From a virus, in IMG/VR virus record IMGVR_UViG_3300017917_004503, positions 87,374-151,373 of that record: a stretch of DNA of 64,000 bases. The stretch is one strand, 5' to 3'. Numbering within the stretch: the first letter of the stretch is position 1; every line of letters starts with the position of its first letter. A model generated the notes under the pieces. It was not told where the DNA came from. It ran no database searches and saw only the letters and a program-made list of their open reading frames with translations. The translations under genes and the position numbers were made by a program. Positions 1 to 8,763 of this stretch are shown one piece after another.

Positions 1-603
1 TCAAACGACGAAGGCAACGGAACACAGGGGCAAGCAGAGGTTCAGCAAGTTAAAAAAGCTGTGGATCAGATTTCTAAAGATGGAAGTAAACCTAATGCTG
101 AAACCGGTGATCTAATTAAAAAACTTTTGGGCAGTGACGAGTTTAGAAGGCTTCTAAAATTCCAACAATCTTCTAGTTTTCTTGAAAATTATCAAATGCC
201 ATTGAGCTTTCTGACTGGTGCCCCTATAGGTGAATGGCATTTAACAATAGGAAATCCTTGCAACCCAATTGCCATGATAGGTAATTTGGTGTGTACTGAC
301 GTTAAAATAGACTTTACAGAGGTTTTAGGACCTGATGATTTCCCAACCGGAATAAAGGCTACCTTTACATTAGAACACGGAAGAGATCGAGAAAGAGGCG
401 AGATAGAAAGCATCTTTAACCGAGGCGACGGTCGTCTATATCACTCTGCACAGGAAACCTCTGCAAATCAGCAAAGTTTCACTGCATTTGCAGATACTGC
501 AGGCAATGTTTTAACATACGATTCTCCTGGATCTTTAATGGATGGTTTCTGGAACTCTCAATTAAATACTATCCCAGATCAATTGGGACCAAATAACCCT
601 TAA
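1..603 (+). CDS. Tail tube/baseplate-tube-like structural protein, 5'-truncated by window edge
   Basis: The reading frame is open from base 1, so the true start lies outside the window; the GTG at 61 is an internal codon. The visible 200 residues begin with a polar, Q/K-rich stretch and continue into a compact domain with the motifs GEWHLTIGNP, CNPIAMIGNL and LGPDDFPTGIKATFTLEHGR, ending in a Gly/Pro/Asn tail. The pattern of a tube-fold structural domain beside gp53-, gp27- and gp5-like genes suggests a baseplate tube or tube-cap protein (T4 gp48/gp54-like role). That role is inferred from context and fold feel only. A virion structural protein is likely; the exact identity is unsure. Confidence 0.5.
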   Translation, partial: SNDEGNGTQGQAEVQQVKKAVDQISKDGSKPNAETGDLIKKLLGSDEFRRLLKFQQSSSFLENYQMPLSFLTGAPIGEWHLTIGNPCNPIAMIGNLVCTDVKIDFTEVLGPDDFPTGIKATFTLEHGRDRERGEIESIFNRGDGRLYHSAQETSANQQSFTAFADTAGNVLTYDSPGSLMDGFWNSQLNTIPDQLGPNNP

Positions 604-606
604 TTT

Positions 607-1197
607 ATGGCATTAATGATTGATACTATATCTACTAATAAAAAAGTTTTTAACCCGAATCCGGAATTGAATAGTACAGGAAATTATGGGGTTTGGGATT
701 TGACACAAGGTTCTATAACTTATTCTGGGGTTGGTGTTCAAATACAATCTTTGTTCACTGTTACTGAATATCTACAAATGAGACCCGACTTAATTTCACA
801 AATTAAATTATCAGATCAGGGTAAGATGGGATCGCTTTTAAAGTTTAATTCAATCAGTAATCCCTTTTCTCTTAACGAAGGACAAATTTTGGCAATACCC
901 TCAACTAGAACTATTGATGAAAGTTTCAGAGTTAAAAAAATAGAACAGCAATCAGGTACTTCTAACACTAATACAAATCCAGCAAACACTTTTAAGAAAA
1001 ATCAAGAGCAGAAGAAGTTTAAGGTAAGTGAAGGCAGAAAGAAATTCTTGGATGAGAAAGTAAAAAATCCTCCCGGATTAAATTTACCTCCTAATATGTT
1101 ACAACCAGGAGAATCTACAATTCAAAGGGAGAATGGATTTATAATCTTCGCACCAAATGCTGGAGGTGGTGGGAGTAACACGCCTCAAACCAATTAA
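607..1197 (+). CDS. gp53-like baseplate wedge protein with LysM-like segment
   Basis: 196 residues starting 3 nt after the previous stop. Residues about 50-100 read like the T4 gp53/LysM-type fold: a tyrosine-rich start (FTVTEYLQMRPDLIS), a helix, then ISNPFSLNEGQILAIPS, which matches the usual 'NgI.NPf.l..G..L.IP' ending of this domain. The C-terminal half is low-complexity (Asn/Thr/Lys, then a Gly run) and probably a flexible arm. In T4, gene 53 lies beside gene 5, and here a gp5-like gene is three genes downstream, which supports the call. gp53 joins wedge to hub in the baseplate. The assignment is by motif and neighbourhood and not certain. Confidence 0.55.
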   Translation: MALMIDTISTNKKVFNPNPELNSTGNYGVWDLTQGSITYSGVGVQIQSLFTVTEYLQMRPDLISQIKLSDQGKMGSLLKFNSISNPFSLNEGQILAIPSTRTIDESFRVKKIEQQSGTSNTNTNPANTFKKNQEQKKFKVSEGRKKFLDEKVKNPPGLNLPPNMLQPGESTIQRENGFIIFAPNAGGGGSNTPQTN

Positions 1198-1217
1198 TAA
1201 CATCTAATTCTGAATAA

Positions 1218-2777
1218 ATGGAAAGAGATTCTATTATTATTTCTGTGATTGCCAATAATAACGTTAAGCTGGATGAACAAAATCAGGTTGATCGAGCTAA
1301 TGGCTCTGTTGATCAGGAAACCCTGAGGAATGCGAATGAAATATCTGCCCAAATAACGGGTTTAAATGTTCCCTTTATTACTATTAATGGTTATTCTGTG
1401 ACCAATTATTTAACTAGGTTTTCTCTAGATCTTTCAGGTTTTTTACCTGTGATGAAATTTTCTTTTATTGCCGCACAAAACGTTTTCATTTCAGTTAACT
1501 ATCCAAAAGATGGAGATCTGGCTTCTCTTTATATGAGATCGCCGGGAGAAATTTATAAACCGATAAGGATGGATTTTAACATCTTGAGTGTTCATAGTGA
1601 AGTTTCCAGTAAGTATTCAGAAACTGGATCTGATCCTGATGGAAAGGGGATTAATTTAAGATTCAATATAGTAGCAGAATGCAGAGTCCCAGGACTTTAT
1701 TCGAATAGAATCAAATCTTATCCAGTTACCAGTTCTTTCGATACCCTTCTACAGGCAGCACAAGAGATAAATTTGGGGTTTGCTTCTAACGAGAAGACAC
1801 TAGAAGATAACATGACTTGGATTTGCCCTAATTATTCTTTTTTTGACTTTTTTCAAGAGGTCTCAATTAGAGCTTTTAAAGACGATCAAACCAGTTTTTT
1901 TGATTGCTGGATTGATCCGTATTATAATTTGAATTTTGTGAATCTGGGTAATCAATTTGCCTATGAAACAGATCCTCAACAAGAAGTAATGTTTCTTCCT
2001 GGATATACCAATAAAGGGTTGAAAGTTGATTCAGGATACCCCGGTTCTAATACACCAGATTTAATTCAAACCAAATTAGTTTTAACAAACTTTTTCGGAT
2101 CAGCAGAGCTTCCTTTTTATATTAACGGATACACTCTAACCTCTAGAGCAGGAAGTAATGTTAATAGCATGGGGTATATTACTGAAATATCTTTTTATGA
2201 TGAAAATATACTTAAAGAAGATCCTAGTCAAAAGTACATTAAATATGACATCGAATCATTTACAACCGAAAATGTTGGAAGTGGAGCAGTCTTACAAAAA
2301 GGAAGAGCCAGAGATAACGAATACAAAGAAGAAAAAAGAAGAGAGTGGTTAGGCGTTTTAAATTCACAAGTCACACCAGACGATGGGGTTCATCCAAACT
2401 ATCTTCATGCAAAGTTTCAAAATCTTGTAAATATAAACGATTGTACAAAACTAACACTGGAAGTTGAACTTGATAATTATTTTCCTGGTATTTATAGAGG
2501 AATGGTAGTTCCCGTCGCAATTTATATTTTTGACGATGGCACTAGAAAACAAAATGCAGGTAACATTTCAAATTCACAAGATAATACTGGTTCTGGTCCA
2601 ACTAAGGATATTTTTTTATCCGGTAACTATGTTGTTATGGGTATGACAGTAAACTGGTCGTTTAGTTCTGGTGGGATGAGACAATATCTTACTTTGGCCA
2701 AAAGAACTTGGTATCTAAATACATCAGGATCTATACCTAAAGCATTTCCTATTTCTGTCAAAAATAACAAATTTTGA
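1218..2777 (+). CDS. Baseplate hub protein, gp27/late control D-like
   Basis: 519 residues. The N-terminal part (about 55-230) has the alternating beta pattern of the phage hub/VgrG gp27 fold: ITINGYSVTNYLTRFSLDLS, then a long beta region, then a helix-containing segment (SSFDTLLQAAQEINLGF) and FFDCWIDPYYNLNFVN, which resembles the 'W.D..G.L.f.n' segment of hub proteins. The C-terminal region carries an OB-like beta-rich part (YFPGIYRGMVVPVAIYIF). The gp27 family forms a trimeric ring that connects the tail tube to the gp5 spike, and the gp5-like gene is two genes downstream. Identity is inferred from fold pattern and context. No frameshift or truncation is visible. Confidence 0.55.
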   Translation: MERDSIIISVIANNNVKLDEQNQVDRANGSVDQETLRNANEISAQITGLNVPFITINGYSVTNYLTRFSLDLSGFLPVMKFSFIAAQNVFISVNYPKDGDLASLYMRSPGEIYKPIRMDFNILSVHSEVSSKYSETGSDPDGKGINLRFNIVAECRVPGLYSNRIKSYPVTSSFDTLLQAAQEINLGFASNEKTLEDNMTWICPNYSFFDFFQEVSIRAFKDDQTSFFDCWIDPYYNLNFVNLGNQFAYETDPQQEVMFLPGYTNKGLKVDSGYPGSNTPDLIQTKLVLTNFFGSAELPFYINGYTLTSRAGSNVNSMGYITEISFYDENILKEDPSQKYIKYDIESFTTENVGSGAVLQKGRARDNEYKEEKRREWLGVLNSQVTPDDGVHPNYLHAKFQNLVNINDCTKLTLEVELDNYFPGIYRGMVVPVAIYIFDDGTRKQNAGNISNSQDNTGSGPTKDIFLSGNYVVMGMTVNWSFSSGGMRQYLTLAKRTWYLNTSGSIPKAFPISVKNNKF

Positions 2778-2812
2778 TTTCAGGATAAATATTAAAAATA
2801 ATCACCAAGAAA

Positions 2813-5104
2813 TTGCTTGCAACAGATCAACAAAGAAGTTTATTCCTCAAGGGATTTAAACTTTCAAACCAAGGAAAATATGAAGATCCAACTTATCTAG
2901 GATTTAAGATAGTTTTCGATTTCGGAGTTTTACCTGTGAGAGCTGACGATGGGTTAGCTCCAAGTCCTCTTTTTAGGATAGGAAGTTATGAGGATCAACA
3001 ATTTTTTCCTTTAAATCCATTTGCTCAACCACAGTATTCGTATAAGACTGGTCCTAATATAGCTTATTATTCCGCTGCTGAATACCTCAGACAAAGAGAG
3101 CAAAACTTTCCCCGTGGTGGAAAGAGGGCAGATATGTTGATTCAGTTTCGTAATTTATTAAACGATCTTGTTTCAAATTCACCATGGTTTTTACAATCTA
3201 TCGATGGTTTGGACCAATTGGAAAAAGTAGAGCGTCCAGGATTTCCCACATTGGATATCGGTGGTTTTGATCCACAGAGAACAGGTAATAAGGTATTAAC
3301 TTTCAACACTTTAGAGTCTCTGAATTTAAGAATGACTGCTTTAGCTGATCTTTATAATCAGGCTACTTTTGATTATGATAATATGAGGGAACTAGTCCCT
3401 AGGAATCTCCGAAGATTTACGATGTTTATCTTCGTTCAAGAAATTAGAAATTTCTTTAAAACTTCTAGATTGATTGGTTCTTCTGCAGCTTTAACTTCAC
3501 TCAACAATCTATCTGATCTACTGGGAGCAGGTAATAATCCTGGCAGTAATCTCGGAGCAGCTACTAACATAGCGAATCAGTTTGGACAGGAATTTGGTCA
3601 AGCTAATTCTGGTGGTGGAGGACCATTATCTTCTTTTGTAGGTAACGTATTTAATAATTCTGGTGTTGATAATGACTATGCTATATTCACAAATCAGCAG
3701 GATCAAAGCGGGATTAAGCCAATGCTAATCTATGAATGCAGAAATTGTGAATTTGATTTTAGCGACAGTACACCAATACCTAGCTCTATAAACGTTGGTG
3801 TTGATACAGCTACACCTGTTGGACAGAGCTTTAGAATTTTGGTTGGAAAGGTTAGAAAGAAGAGTCAATATCCAAATATCAGGCAAGATGGAAAGCCCTT
3901 AATTCTTGCTGATAGCTGGGATTCTTCTCGCTCGTCTGTTCAAAAAAATCCACAAGACACGAATGACATCTTATCTATTGGCGAAGAGCTTTTAACTAAC
4001 TTTGTAAGTAATTCACTAAACGATCTTATTAACGAAGGTATAAATAATTATGTTCTACCTGCGATTGCAGGAGCAGATAGATTAGCCTTAGGTAATGTTT
4101 ATAGTTTAGATCCTGGACAGATCTTATCAGATCTATCCTTTAACAATGCACAGAATTTTCTAAATCAATTGGGTAACGTCTCTGAAATTTCACTTCCTAA
4201 TCCACAGACTTTAGGACAAGGTGGACCTCCAGAGAGGGTTTATATTAAACCAACTGGTGACGTTTATGCACAGGTTCCAGGAAGAGATCTTGGTGTTCCT
4301 GAAAGAGTTTACGTTAAGCCTAGTGGAGATTCCTATCCTGATGTACCAGGAAGGGATTTAGGGGTTCCTGGAAGAGTTTATAATACTCCATCTGGTGATG
4401 CCTATCCTGATGTTCCTGGTAAGGATCTCGGTGTTCCAGATAGAGTTTACACTCCACCTTCAGGTGATGCCTATCCTGATGTTCCAGGAAGAGATCTTGG
4501 TGTTCCTGATAGAGTTTATCCTTTACCAACTGGTGATGTCTATCCTGATGTTCCAGGAAGAGACCTCGGTGTTCCAGATAGAGTATATCCACCATCAACC
4601 GGAGATGTTTACACCGACGTACCTGGTAGAGATTTAGGTGTTCCTGATAGGGTTTACGGTAAGCCAGGAGGAGATGTTTATTCGAATGTTCCTGGTACAG
4701 ATTTAGGTGTTCCTGATAGAAATTACAATAAACCTCAGGGAAAGGTTTATCCTGATTCCCAGCCTTCTCCTAAATTAGGTGAATCGCAGGTTTATCCTGA
4801 TTTTATTCCATCATCTCCTATCGATATTTCGTCTCAAAGAGTTTATACAGATACTCCAAAAGTTAGTTACAACGGAGAACTGAGAGATGAATCTAATACT
4901 TTCTCGAGTAATCCTGGAAGAGTCTATCCTGTCAACAAACCTTTTTCTGGTCAGAGTAGAGGAGATATCGGAAAGGCTTATCCTGAGACTACAGGAGATT
5001 TCATAATCGAAAAACCTTTAAATCTAGGAAATCTTAAACCAGAAGACAAATATAATATTAGTCTGGGACAAAACAATCCAGATCCTAATCAATTTGAAGA
5101 TTAA
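2813..5104 (+). CDS. Tail/baseplate structural protein with C-terminal 23-residue tandem repeats
   Basis: 763 residues from a TTG start; the in-frame stop at 2786 leaves no upstream ATG. Residues about 1-440 form a unique virion-type domain (LFLKGFKLSNQGKYEDPTYL, FVQEIRNFFKTSRLIGSS) with a Gly/Asn-rich insert near 230-265. From about residue 476 the chain becomes tandem 23-residue units of pattern RVYxxPxGDxYPDVPGRDLG, seven clear copies then degenerate ones with VYPD/VYTD/AYPE to the C-terminus. The repeats have exact 69-nt spacing. The gene sits between the hub and spike genes, so a baseplate or tail-tip role is likely. The N-terminal family is not recognised. The repeats could be an extended proline/tyrosine-rich arm or ligand-binding tail. 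Confidence 0.6.
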   Translation: MLATDQQRSLFLKGFKLSNQGKYEDPTYLGFKIVFDFGVLPVRADDGLAPSPLFRIGSYEDQQFFPLNPFAQPQYSYKTGPNIAYYSAAEYLRQREQNFPRGGKRADMLIQFRNLLNDLVSNSPWFLQSIDGLDQLEKVERPGFPTLDIGGFDPQRTGNKVLTFNTLESLNLRMTALADLYNQATFDYDNMRELVPRNLRRFTMFIFVQEIRNFFKTSRLIGSSAALTSLNNLSDLLGAGNNPGSNLGAATNIANQFGQEFGQANSGGGGPLSSFVGNVFNNSGVDNDYAIFTNQQDQSGIKPMLIYECRNCEFDFSDSTPIPSSINVGVDTATPVGQSFRILVGKVRKKSQYPNIRQDGKPLILADSWDSSRSSVQKNPQDTNDILSIGEELLTNFVSNSLNDLINEGINNYVLPAIAGADRLALGNVYSLDPGQILSDLSFNNAQNFLNQLGNVSEISLPNPQTLGQGGPPERVYIKPTGDVYAQVPGRDLGVPERVYVKPSGDSYPDVPGRDLGVPGRVYNTPSGDAYPDVPGKDLGVPDRVYTPPSGDAYPDVPGRDLGVPDRVYPLPTGDVYPDVPGRDLGVPDRVYPPSTGDVYTDVPGRDLGVPDRVYGKPGGDVYSNVPGTDLGVPDRNYNKPQGKVYPDSQPSPKLGESQVYPDFIPSSPIDISSQRVYTDTPKVSYNGELRDESNTFSSNPGRVYPVNKPFSGQSRGDIGKAYPETTGDFIIEKPLNLGNLKPEDKYNISLGQNNPDPNQFED
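4229..4735 (+). repeat. 69-bp in-frame tandem repeat (about 7 copies)
   Basis: Successive 'gtttay' codons fall at 4238 and 4307 and continue at 69-nt steps. Each unit encodes a 23-residue RVY..P.GD.YPDVPGRDLGVP block. Third-codon differences between copies show that the protein sequence is under selection and that copies are not freshly duplicated. Degenerate copies continue to about 5000. It lies entirely inside the gene at 2813-5104. Confidence 0.9.
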
Positions 5105-5106
5105 TT

Positions 5107-5808
5107 ATGCCGAGTGAAAGAGTCTATTTGGGTCAAATCGTAGATAATAAAGATCCCTTATACCAGGGAAGAGCAAGGGTAAATGTTTTTGGTTTTTTCG
5201 ATGGAATACCGACTGAAGATCTACCTTGGGCAGAGCAGATAGCTGGACTTTCCTTTGATGGAGGATTCGGAGGCGGAAATATCTCTATTCCTAGAATAGG
5301 TACTGTTGTTGCTGTTCATTTTGAGGAGAATAATTACTATAAAATGAATTATCACTACATTAAAGAGATCTCTCCTTCGTTATTAGAAGAGCTTAAACAA
5401 GAAAATTCATACGAGGGTACTCAATCAATAGTCTATGACACCGAAGCTCAGCCAGGCACACTTAAAATGATTTATACGAGGAAAAATGGTTTGGTCTTTC
5501 AATTAGGTGATGCAACAATTCAACTTGATACACAGAATGCTGGAACTGATAAAGAAAAACTCAGAATCAAGATAAAGATGAATGATGATGAGATTAGAAT
5601 GGAGAAGAATGCGGGTAAGCAAAAAGTAATTATCAAGTCTGGAAACATAGAGCTAGGTGAAGAAGCTGTTGAAAAAATTATTTTAGGTAGCACCTTTTTG
5701 GATTTCTTTAATAAGCATACACACCCAACCGGGGTTGGACCATCTGGTGTTCCCGTGATACCTATGATAGATCAAGTTCATTTAAGTCAAGTTTCAAAAA
5801 CTAAATAA
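5107..5808 (+). CDS. gp5/gpV-like baseplate spike protein (OB-fold plus beta-helix)
   Basis: 233 residues, starting 2 nt after the upstream stop. The N-terminus (about 5-90) is the phage_base_V/gp5 OB fold: VYLGQIVDNKDPLYQGRARV, then LPWAEQIAG and a Gly-rich loop, then IPRIGTVVAVHFEENNYYK. A middle region (about 130-195) has short alternating beta strands (IRIKIKMNDDEIRMEK, KVIIKSGNIELG) expected of a trimeric beta-helical spike. The end carries H204-T-H206 within KHTHPTGVGPSGVP; an HxH motif at a spike tip can bind metal in P2 gpV-type spikes. There is no T4-type lysozyme domain. It punctures the outer membrane during injection. Adjacent hub-like genes support the call. Confidence 0.8.
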   Translation: MPSERVYLGQIVDNKDPLYQGRARVNVFGFFDGIPTEDLPWAEQIAGLSFDGGFGGGNISIPRIGTVVAVHFEENNYYKMNYHYIKEISPSLLEELKQENSYEGTQSIVYDTEAQPGTLKMIYTRKNGLVFQLGDATIQLDTQNAGTDKEKLRIKIKMNDDEIRMEKNAGKQKVIIKSGNIELGEEAVEKIILGSTFLDFFNKHTHPTGVGPSGVPVIPMIDQVHLSQVSKTK

Positions 5809-5809
5809 C

Positions 5810-7516
5810 ATGCCAGCTGATTGGGTATCTTTTATAACAAATGTTTCTAATAAACTTGACGGTCAATCCATTCAAGCTTCTTATGATTCTGCGGGTTCAG
5901 ATGTTGATGATTTTGCAACTTATCTGGCACAACAGTATACAAATGCTACAGTCGGTAAAGCACAATCCCCTTACGGCAATACACATGTGAAGGGTAACGA
6001 ATCCATTTTGATAGCAGGATTTTCCGAGGCTTTTAAGAAACTAGAATCCGAAAGATCCCCTACCTTTGAAGAAAAATCCAAAGATCCTAACTATAAAGAT
6101 TTAAAGGAAGAACCAACTGAGCAACAACTTGAATCGGCTAGATCGAAATTTGATCTAGATTTTTTAGCTTGGGCTGAAGAAAATGGTTCAAACATACCGG
6201 ATTTCATATATTCTCAATTTTTTAGTCAATATCCTGGATTTCCCAATACAGAGGAGCAAAGGGTTCTTGAATTAGCTAGAAGAATTATTAATCAATTTGA
6301 CGGAACTTCAGATTATTTACAATGGATATACACTTTAAAGATACAGAATGATGAGTATAAAACTATATCTAGCAAAGTTTATGATAAAATTTTAGAATTA
6401 ACCAAGGGACTAGGGTCTTCTGAGATAAAAGTCGGGGATGAAGTTCAAGGACTTTCTCTTTATCCTTTGAATCCAAACGGAACTGAAAATAGAAATTCTC
6501 CAAATAAGGGCGGTGAATTGATAAGAGGTAAGGTTTCATCTATTAATAAAATTAAAATACCTCTCTTATCAGGATCTAATATTTATTCAGTGACAGTAAA
6601 TTCAAATGGTAAAAACATAGAAAGAATTTTAGTTCCTGATACTATTCAAAAGAAAATTAATGTCTCTGATTTTCGTAATGTTAGAAACGTGAATTTATCT
6701 AAAAAAATCTTACAAGAAGACCATGTATCTGATCCTAGCAGAATACCTAATTATTTGACATCTAAATTCATTACCCGTTTCACATACGATCCAAACAATG
6801 ATAAAAATCTTTTTTATAGGATAATTAGAGCTACGCTAAATTTAGTTAATTATGATGGGGTTCAAAATTCCATAAACCAAAATCTATCTCCGAATAATGT
6901 ACTTTATAGTGGATCTATTACTAAATTTTTAGACGGAGATTTTACTAATGCACAAATACAAGGCGCTAATATTCTAAGTACTCAGTTCCTTAACAATTCT
7001 AGAAATTATAAAGATTCTCTTAGCGTAAATAATTTTCTAGTATCACTTTCCTCTAAAAAATCCACGTCATATTCAGTTGAAGCCTCGAGATTTCTCCAGC
7101 TTAAAAGATCTTACATTGATTATTTAGTTCAAGAATCTAAAATACAGGATGAATCTGTCAATACTGAAGATCCATATTACAAAATGGCTGATAGTGTTAT
7201 AAAATACTGGATTAGTTGTTTACAACAACCTCTTTCTTCGTCTCCTCCTGTACCACCTTGTACAATATTACCGCCATCAAACGGTGTTTATGTTGGTGTA
7301 TATTATGGATCTATAAAAAAACTAGGAGACAGTTTACGCCGTGCATTTAACGATGGCAAAAGTTTCAAGACTGGTAAAACTGGAAAAATAGTTGCAAGTT
7401 CTTTGGCTTCATCTTTCCAAAAGCATTTACTAGAACTAAAATTTATTTATAATGGTGGTATCCCTACAACAGGTGGACCTGTACCAATGTCAGGATTTGT
7501 TTCGTTAGTTTTTTAA
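5810..7516 (+). CDS. Hypothetical tail/baseplate protein, 568 aa
   Basis: The family is not recognised. The ATG follows the spike gene by one base, so it is translated from the same message. The N-terminus (MPADWVSFITNVSNKLDG, then DVDDFATYLAQQY and GFSEAFKKLESE) is helical. Residues about 210-290 contain a beta-rich segment (KVGDEVQGLSLYPL, LIRGKVSSINKIKIPLL), which may be a small OB-like or SH3-like insert. The C-terminus has a Pro/Cys-rich loop (SSPPVPPCTILPPSNGVY) and a final helix plus Gly-rich tail. No catalytic motif is visible. Position between spike and wedge genes suggests a baseplate component, by context only. Confidence 0.5.
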   Translation: MPADWVSFITNVSNKLDGQSIQASYDSAGSDVDDFATYLAQQYTNATVGKAQSPYGNTHVKGNESILIAGFSEAFKKLESERSPTFEEKSKDPNYKDLKEEPTEQQLESARSKFDLDFLAWAEENGSNIPDFIYSQFFSQYPGFPNTEEQRVLELARRIINQFDGTSDYLQWIYTLKIQNDEYKTISSKVYDKILELTKGLGSSEIKVGDEVQGLSLYPLNPNGTENRNSPNKGGELIRGKVSSINKIKIPLLSGSNIYSVTVNSNGKNIERILVPDTIQKKINVSDFRNVRNVNLSKKILQEDHVSDPSRIPNYLTSKFITRFTYDPNNDKNLFYRIIRATLNLVNYDGVQNSINQNLSPNNVLYSGSITKFLDGDFTNAQIQGANILSTQFLNNSRNYKDSLSVNNFLVSLSSKKSTSYSVEASRFLQLKRSYIDYLVQESKIQDESVNTEDPYYKMADSVIKYWISCLQQPLSSSPPVPPCTILPPSNGVYVGVYYGSIKKLGDSLRRAFNDGKSFKTGKTGKIVASSLASSFQKHLLELKFIYNGGIPTTGGPVPMSGFVSLVF

Positions 7517-7535
7517 AAACCGGAACTTATTGGTG

Positions 7536-7543
7536 GATATATA
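7536..7543 (+). promoter_or_regulatory. GATATATA octamer, candidate promoter element
   Basis: GATATATA (in context tggtGGATATATACTAAG) lies 32 nt before the ATG of the S1-like gene, in a 59-nt intergenic gap. The same octamer recurs before at least eight other starts in this window, always on the coding strand. Function is inferred. Confidence 0.4.
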
Positions 7544-7575
7544 CTAAGATTGTTTAACTTCTTAATAAAAAAAAT

Positions 7576-8763
7576 ATGACTGATTTTCTCAAAGAAAACG
7601 AACCAAAAACAAACGACTTTAACTGGGACATTCAAAATGGGATCAAACCCAACAAGAAATTGAAGAGAGTTCCTGCAGGATTCAAGGTGTTCTGTCATGA
7701 ACCTTATGCACAGGCTATGCTAGATTCCTACAACCAATTTTTTTCAGGATCCTCCCAAGTTGATGAATATGCTAAGGATTTATCCGAAGGTATGGTTTAT
7801 TCTTGTAGGATTGTAGTTCTGAAAGAAGACGAGGCACTAGCACAAACTTCGACAGGACAAACTATCTACATTGATCTAAAGAAAGAGAAAAAAGACGCGG
7901 AAAAGCTCAATATTAGCGGCTTAACATTTAACATCGGAGATACAGTTCAGGCTAGGATTAGAGTTTCTAATTCTAACTATTATGGTTCTGTTATTGAATA
8001 TTATATCCACAGCTTGAGACTGGAACTTTTTGAACAAATCAAAAAAGAAAACAGTGCTTATAGAGTAAAAATCGAAAGCATAAATAAGGGCGGATACATC
8101 GTAGATCTTTCTGGTATTAAGTGCTTCTTACCAGGTTCGTTAGCTGCGGCAAACAGAATTACCGATTTTGAATCATATTTAGGTAAAGAAATCCATGTTA
8201 TGATCGAGGGATATGTTGAGTCTAAGGACATTTTTATAGTTTCTTACAAGAAGTATCTTAGTAAAATTATGGAATCTAAGATACAAGAGCTTGATTTAAC
8301 TAAAAAATATAAAGGATTCGTTACTGGAACTAGTGAGTTTGGAGTTTTTGTTGAATGGGAGGAAGTTTACACTGGTCTTATTCATAAAACAGAATTCTTA
8401 GAGGATTCTGAGCTTACTTCAATCCATCCTGGAGACGAGATTGAATTTTACGTTAAAGAGATCAAGGATAACAATCGTCTTACTTTAACTCTAGAGAAAC
8501 CTTTAGAAAGAAATGTAATTATCCAAGATTTAGATAATCAAATTAAAGAAGGATCTATTGAACCACAAGAAGCGCGTATTAAGCACAGAAGAAAAAATGG
8601 AATTCTCGTTGACTTAATTAATCTTGGATTAATGGCCTTAGTCCCTCAGGAAAAGATTGGAAAGAAATCTAAGAATCTTAAACCTGGGGATGATCTGCTA
8701 GTTTTAGTTTATGAAGTTGAACCTTCTAGCGGAAAAATTTACGCTAGAACATTCAATGACTGA
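7576..8763 (+). CDS. Ribosomal protein S1-like multi-S1-domain RNA-binding protein
   Basis: 395 residues with repeated S1/OB-type modules. The clearest are about 160-225 (VKIESINKGGYIVDLSGIKC, FLPGSLAA) and 242-307 (KYKGFVTGTSEFGVFVEWEE, then TGLIHKTEF, then IHPGDEIEFYVKEI), plus a degenerate N-terminal one about 70-145 and a C-terminal one about 330-393 (ARIKHRRKNGILVDLINLGL, LVPQEKIG). The GFVxxxxxFGVFV and GLIH signatures are typical of S1 domains. Cellular S1 helps the 30S subunit bind unstructured AT-rich leaders, and S1-like proteins are known from some very large phages. It may steer ribosomes to this phage's leaders that lack Shine-Dalgarno sites. It overlaps the next gene by 8 nt. 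Confidence 0.8.
   Translation: MTDFLKENEPKTNDFNWDIQNGIKPNKKLKRVPAGFKVFCHEPYAQAMLDSYNQFFSGSSQVDEYAKDLSEGMVYSCRIVVLKEDEALAQTSTGQTIYIDLKKEKKDAEKLNISGLTFNIGDTVQARIRVSNSNYYGSVIEYYIHSLRLELFEQIKKENSAYRVKIESINKGGYIVDLSGIKCFLPGSLAAANRITDFESYLGKEIHVMIEGYVESKDIFIVSYKKYLSKIMESKIQELDLTKKYKGFVTGTSEFGVFVEWEEVYTGLIHKTEFLEDSELTSIHPGDEIEFYVKEIKDNNRLTLTLEKPLERNVIIQDLDNQIKEGSIEPQEARIKHRRKNGILVDLINLGLMALVPQEKIGKKSKNLKPGDDLLVLVYEVEPSSGKIYARTFND

Noticed and set aside
4229-4735. CRISPR-like regular repeat spacing
   Set aside because: The 69-bp units are contiguous, translate in frame into a protein repeat, and have no unique spacers.
8711-8755. Longer start for the amidoligase-like gene
   Set aside because: The extension lies within the S1-like gene, reads as an unrelated peptide, and the ATG at 8756 has the common ATGA-type overlap.
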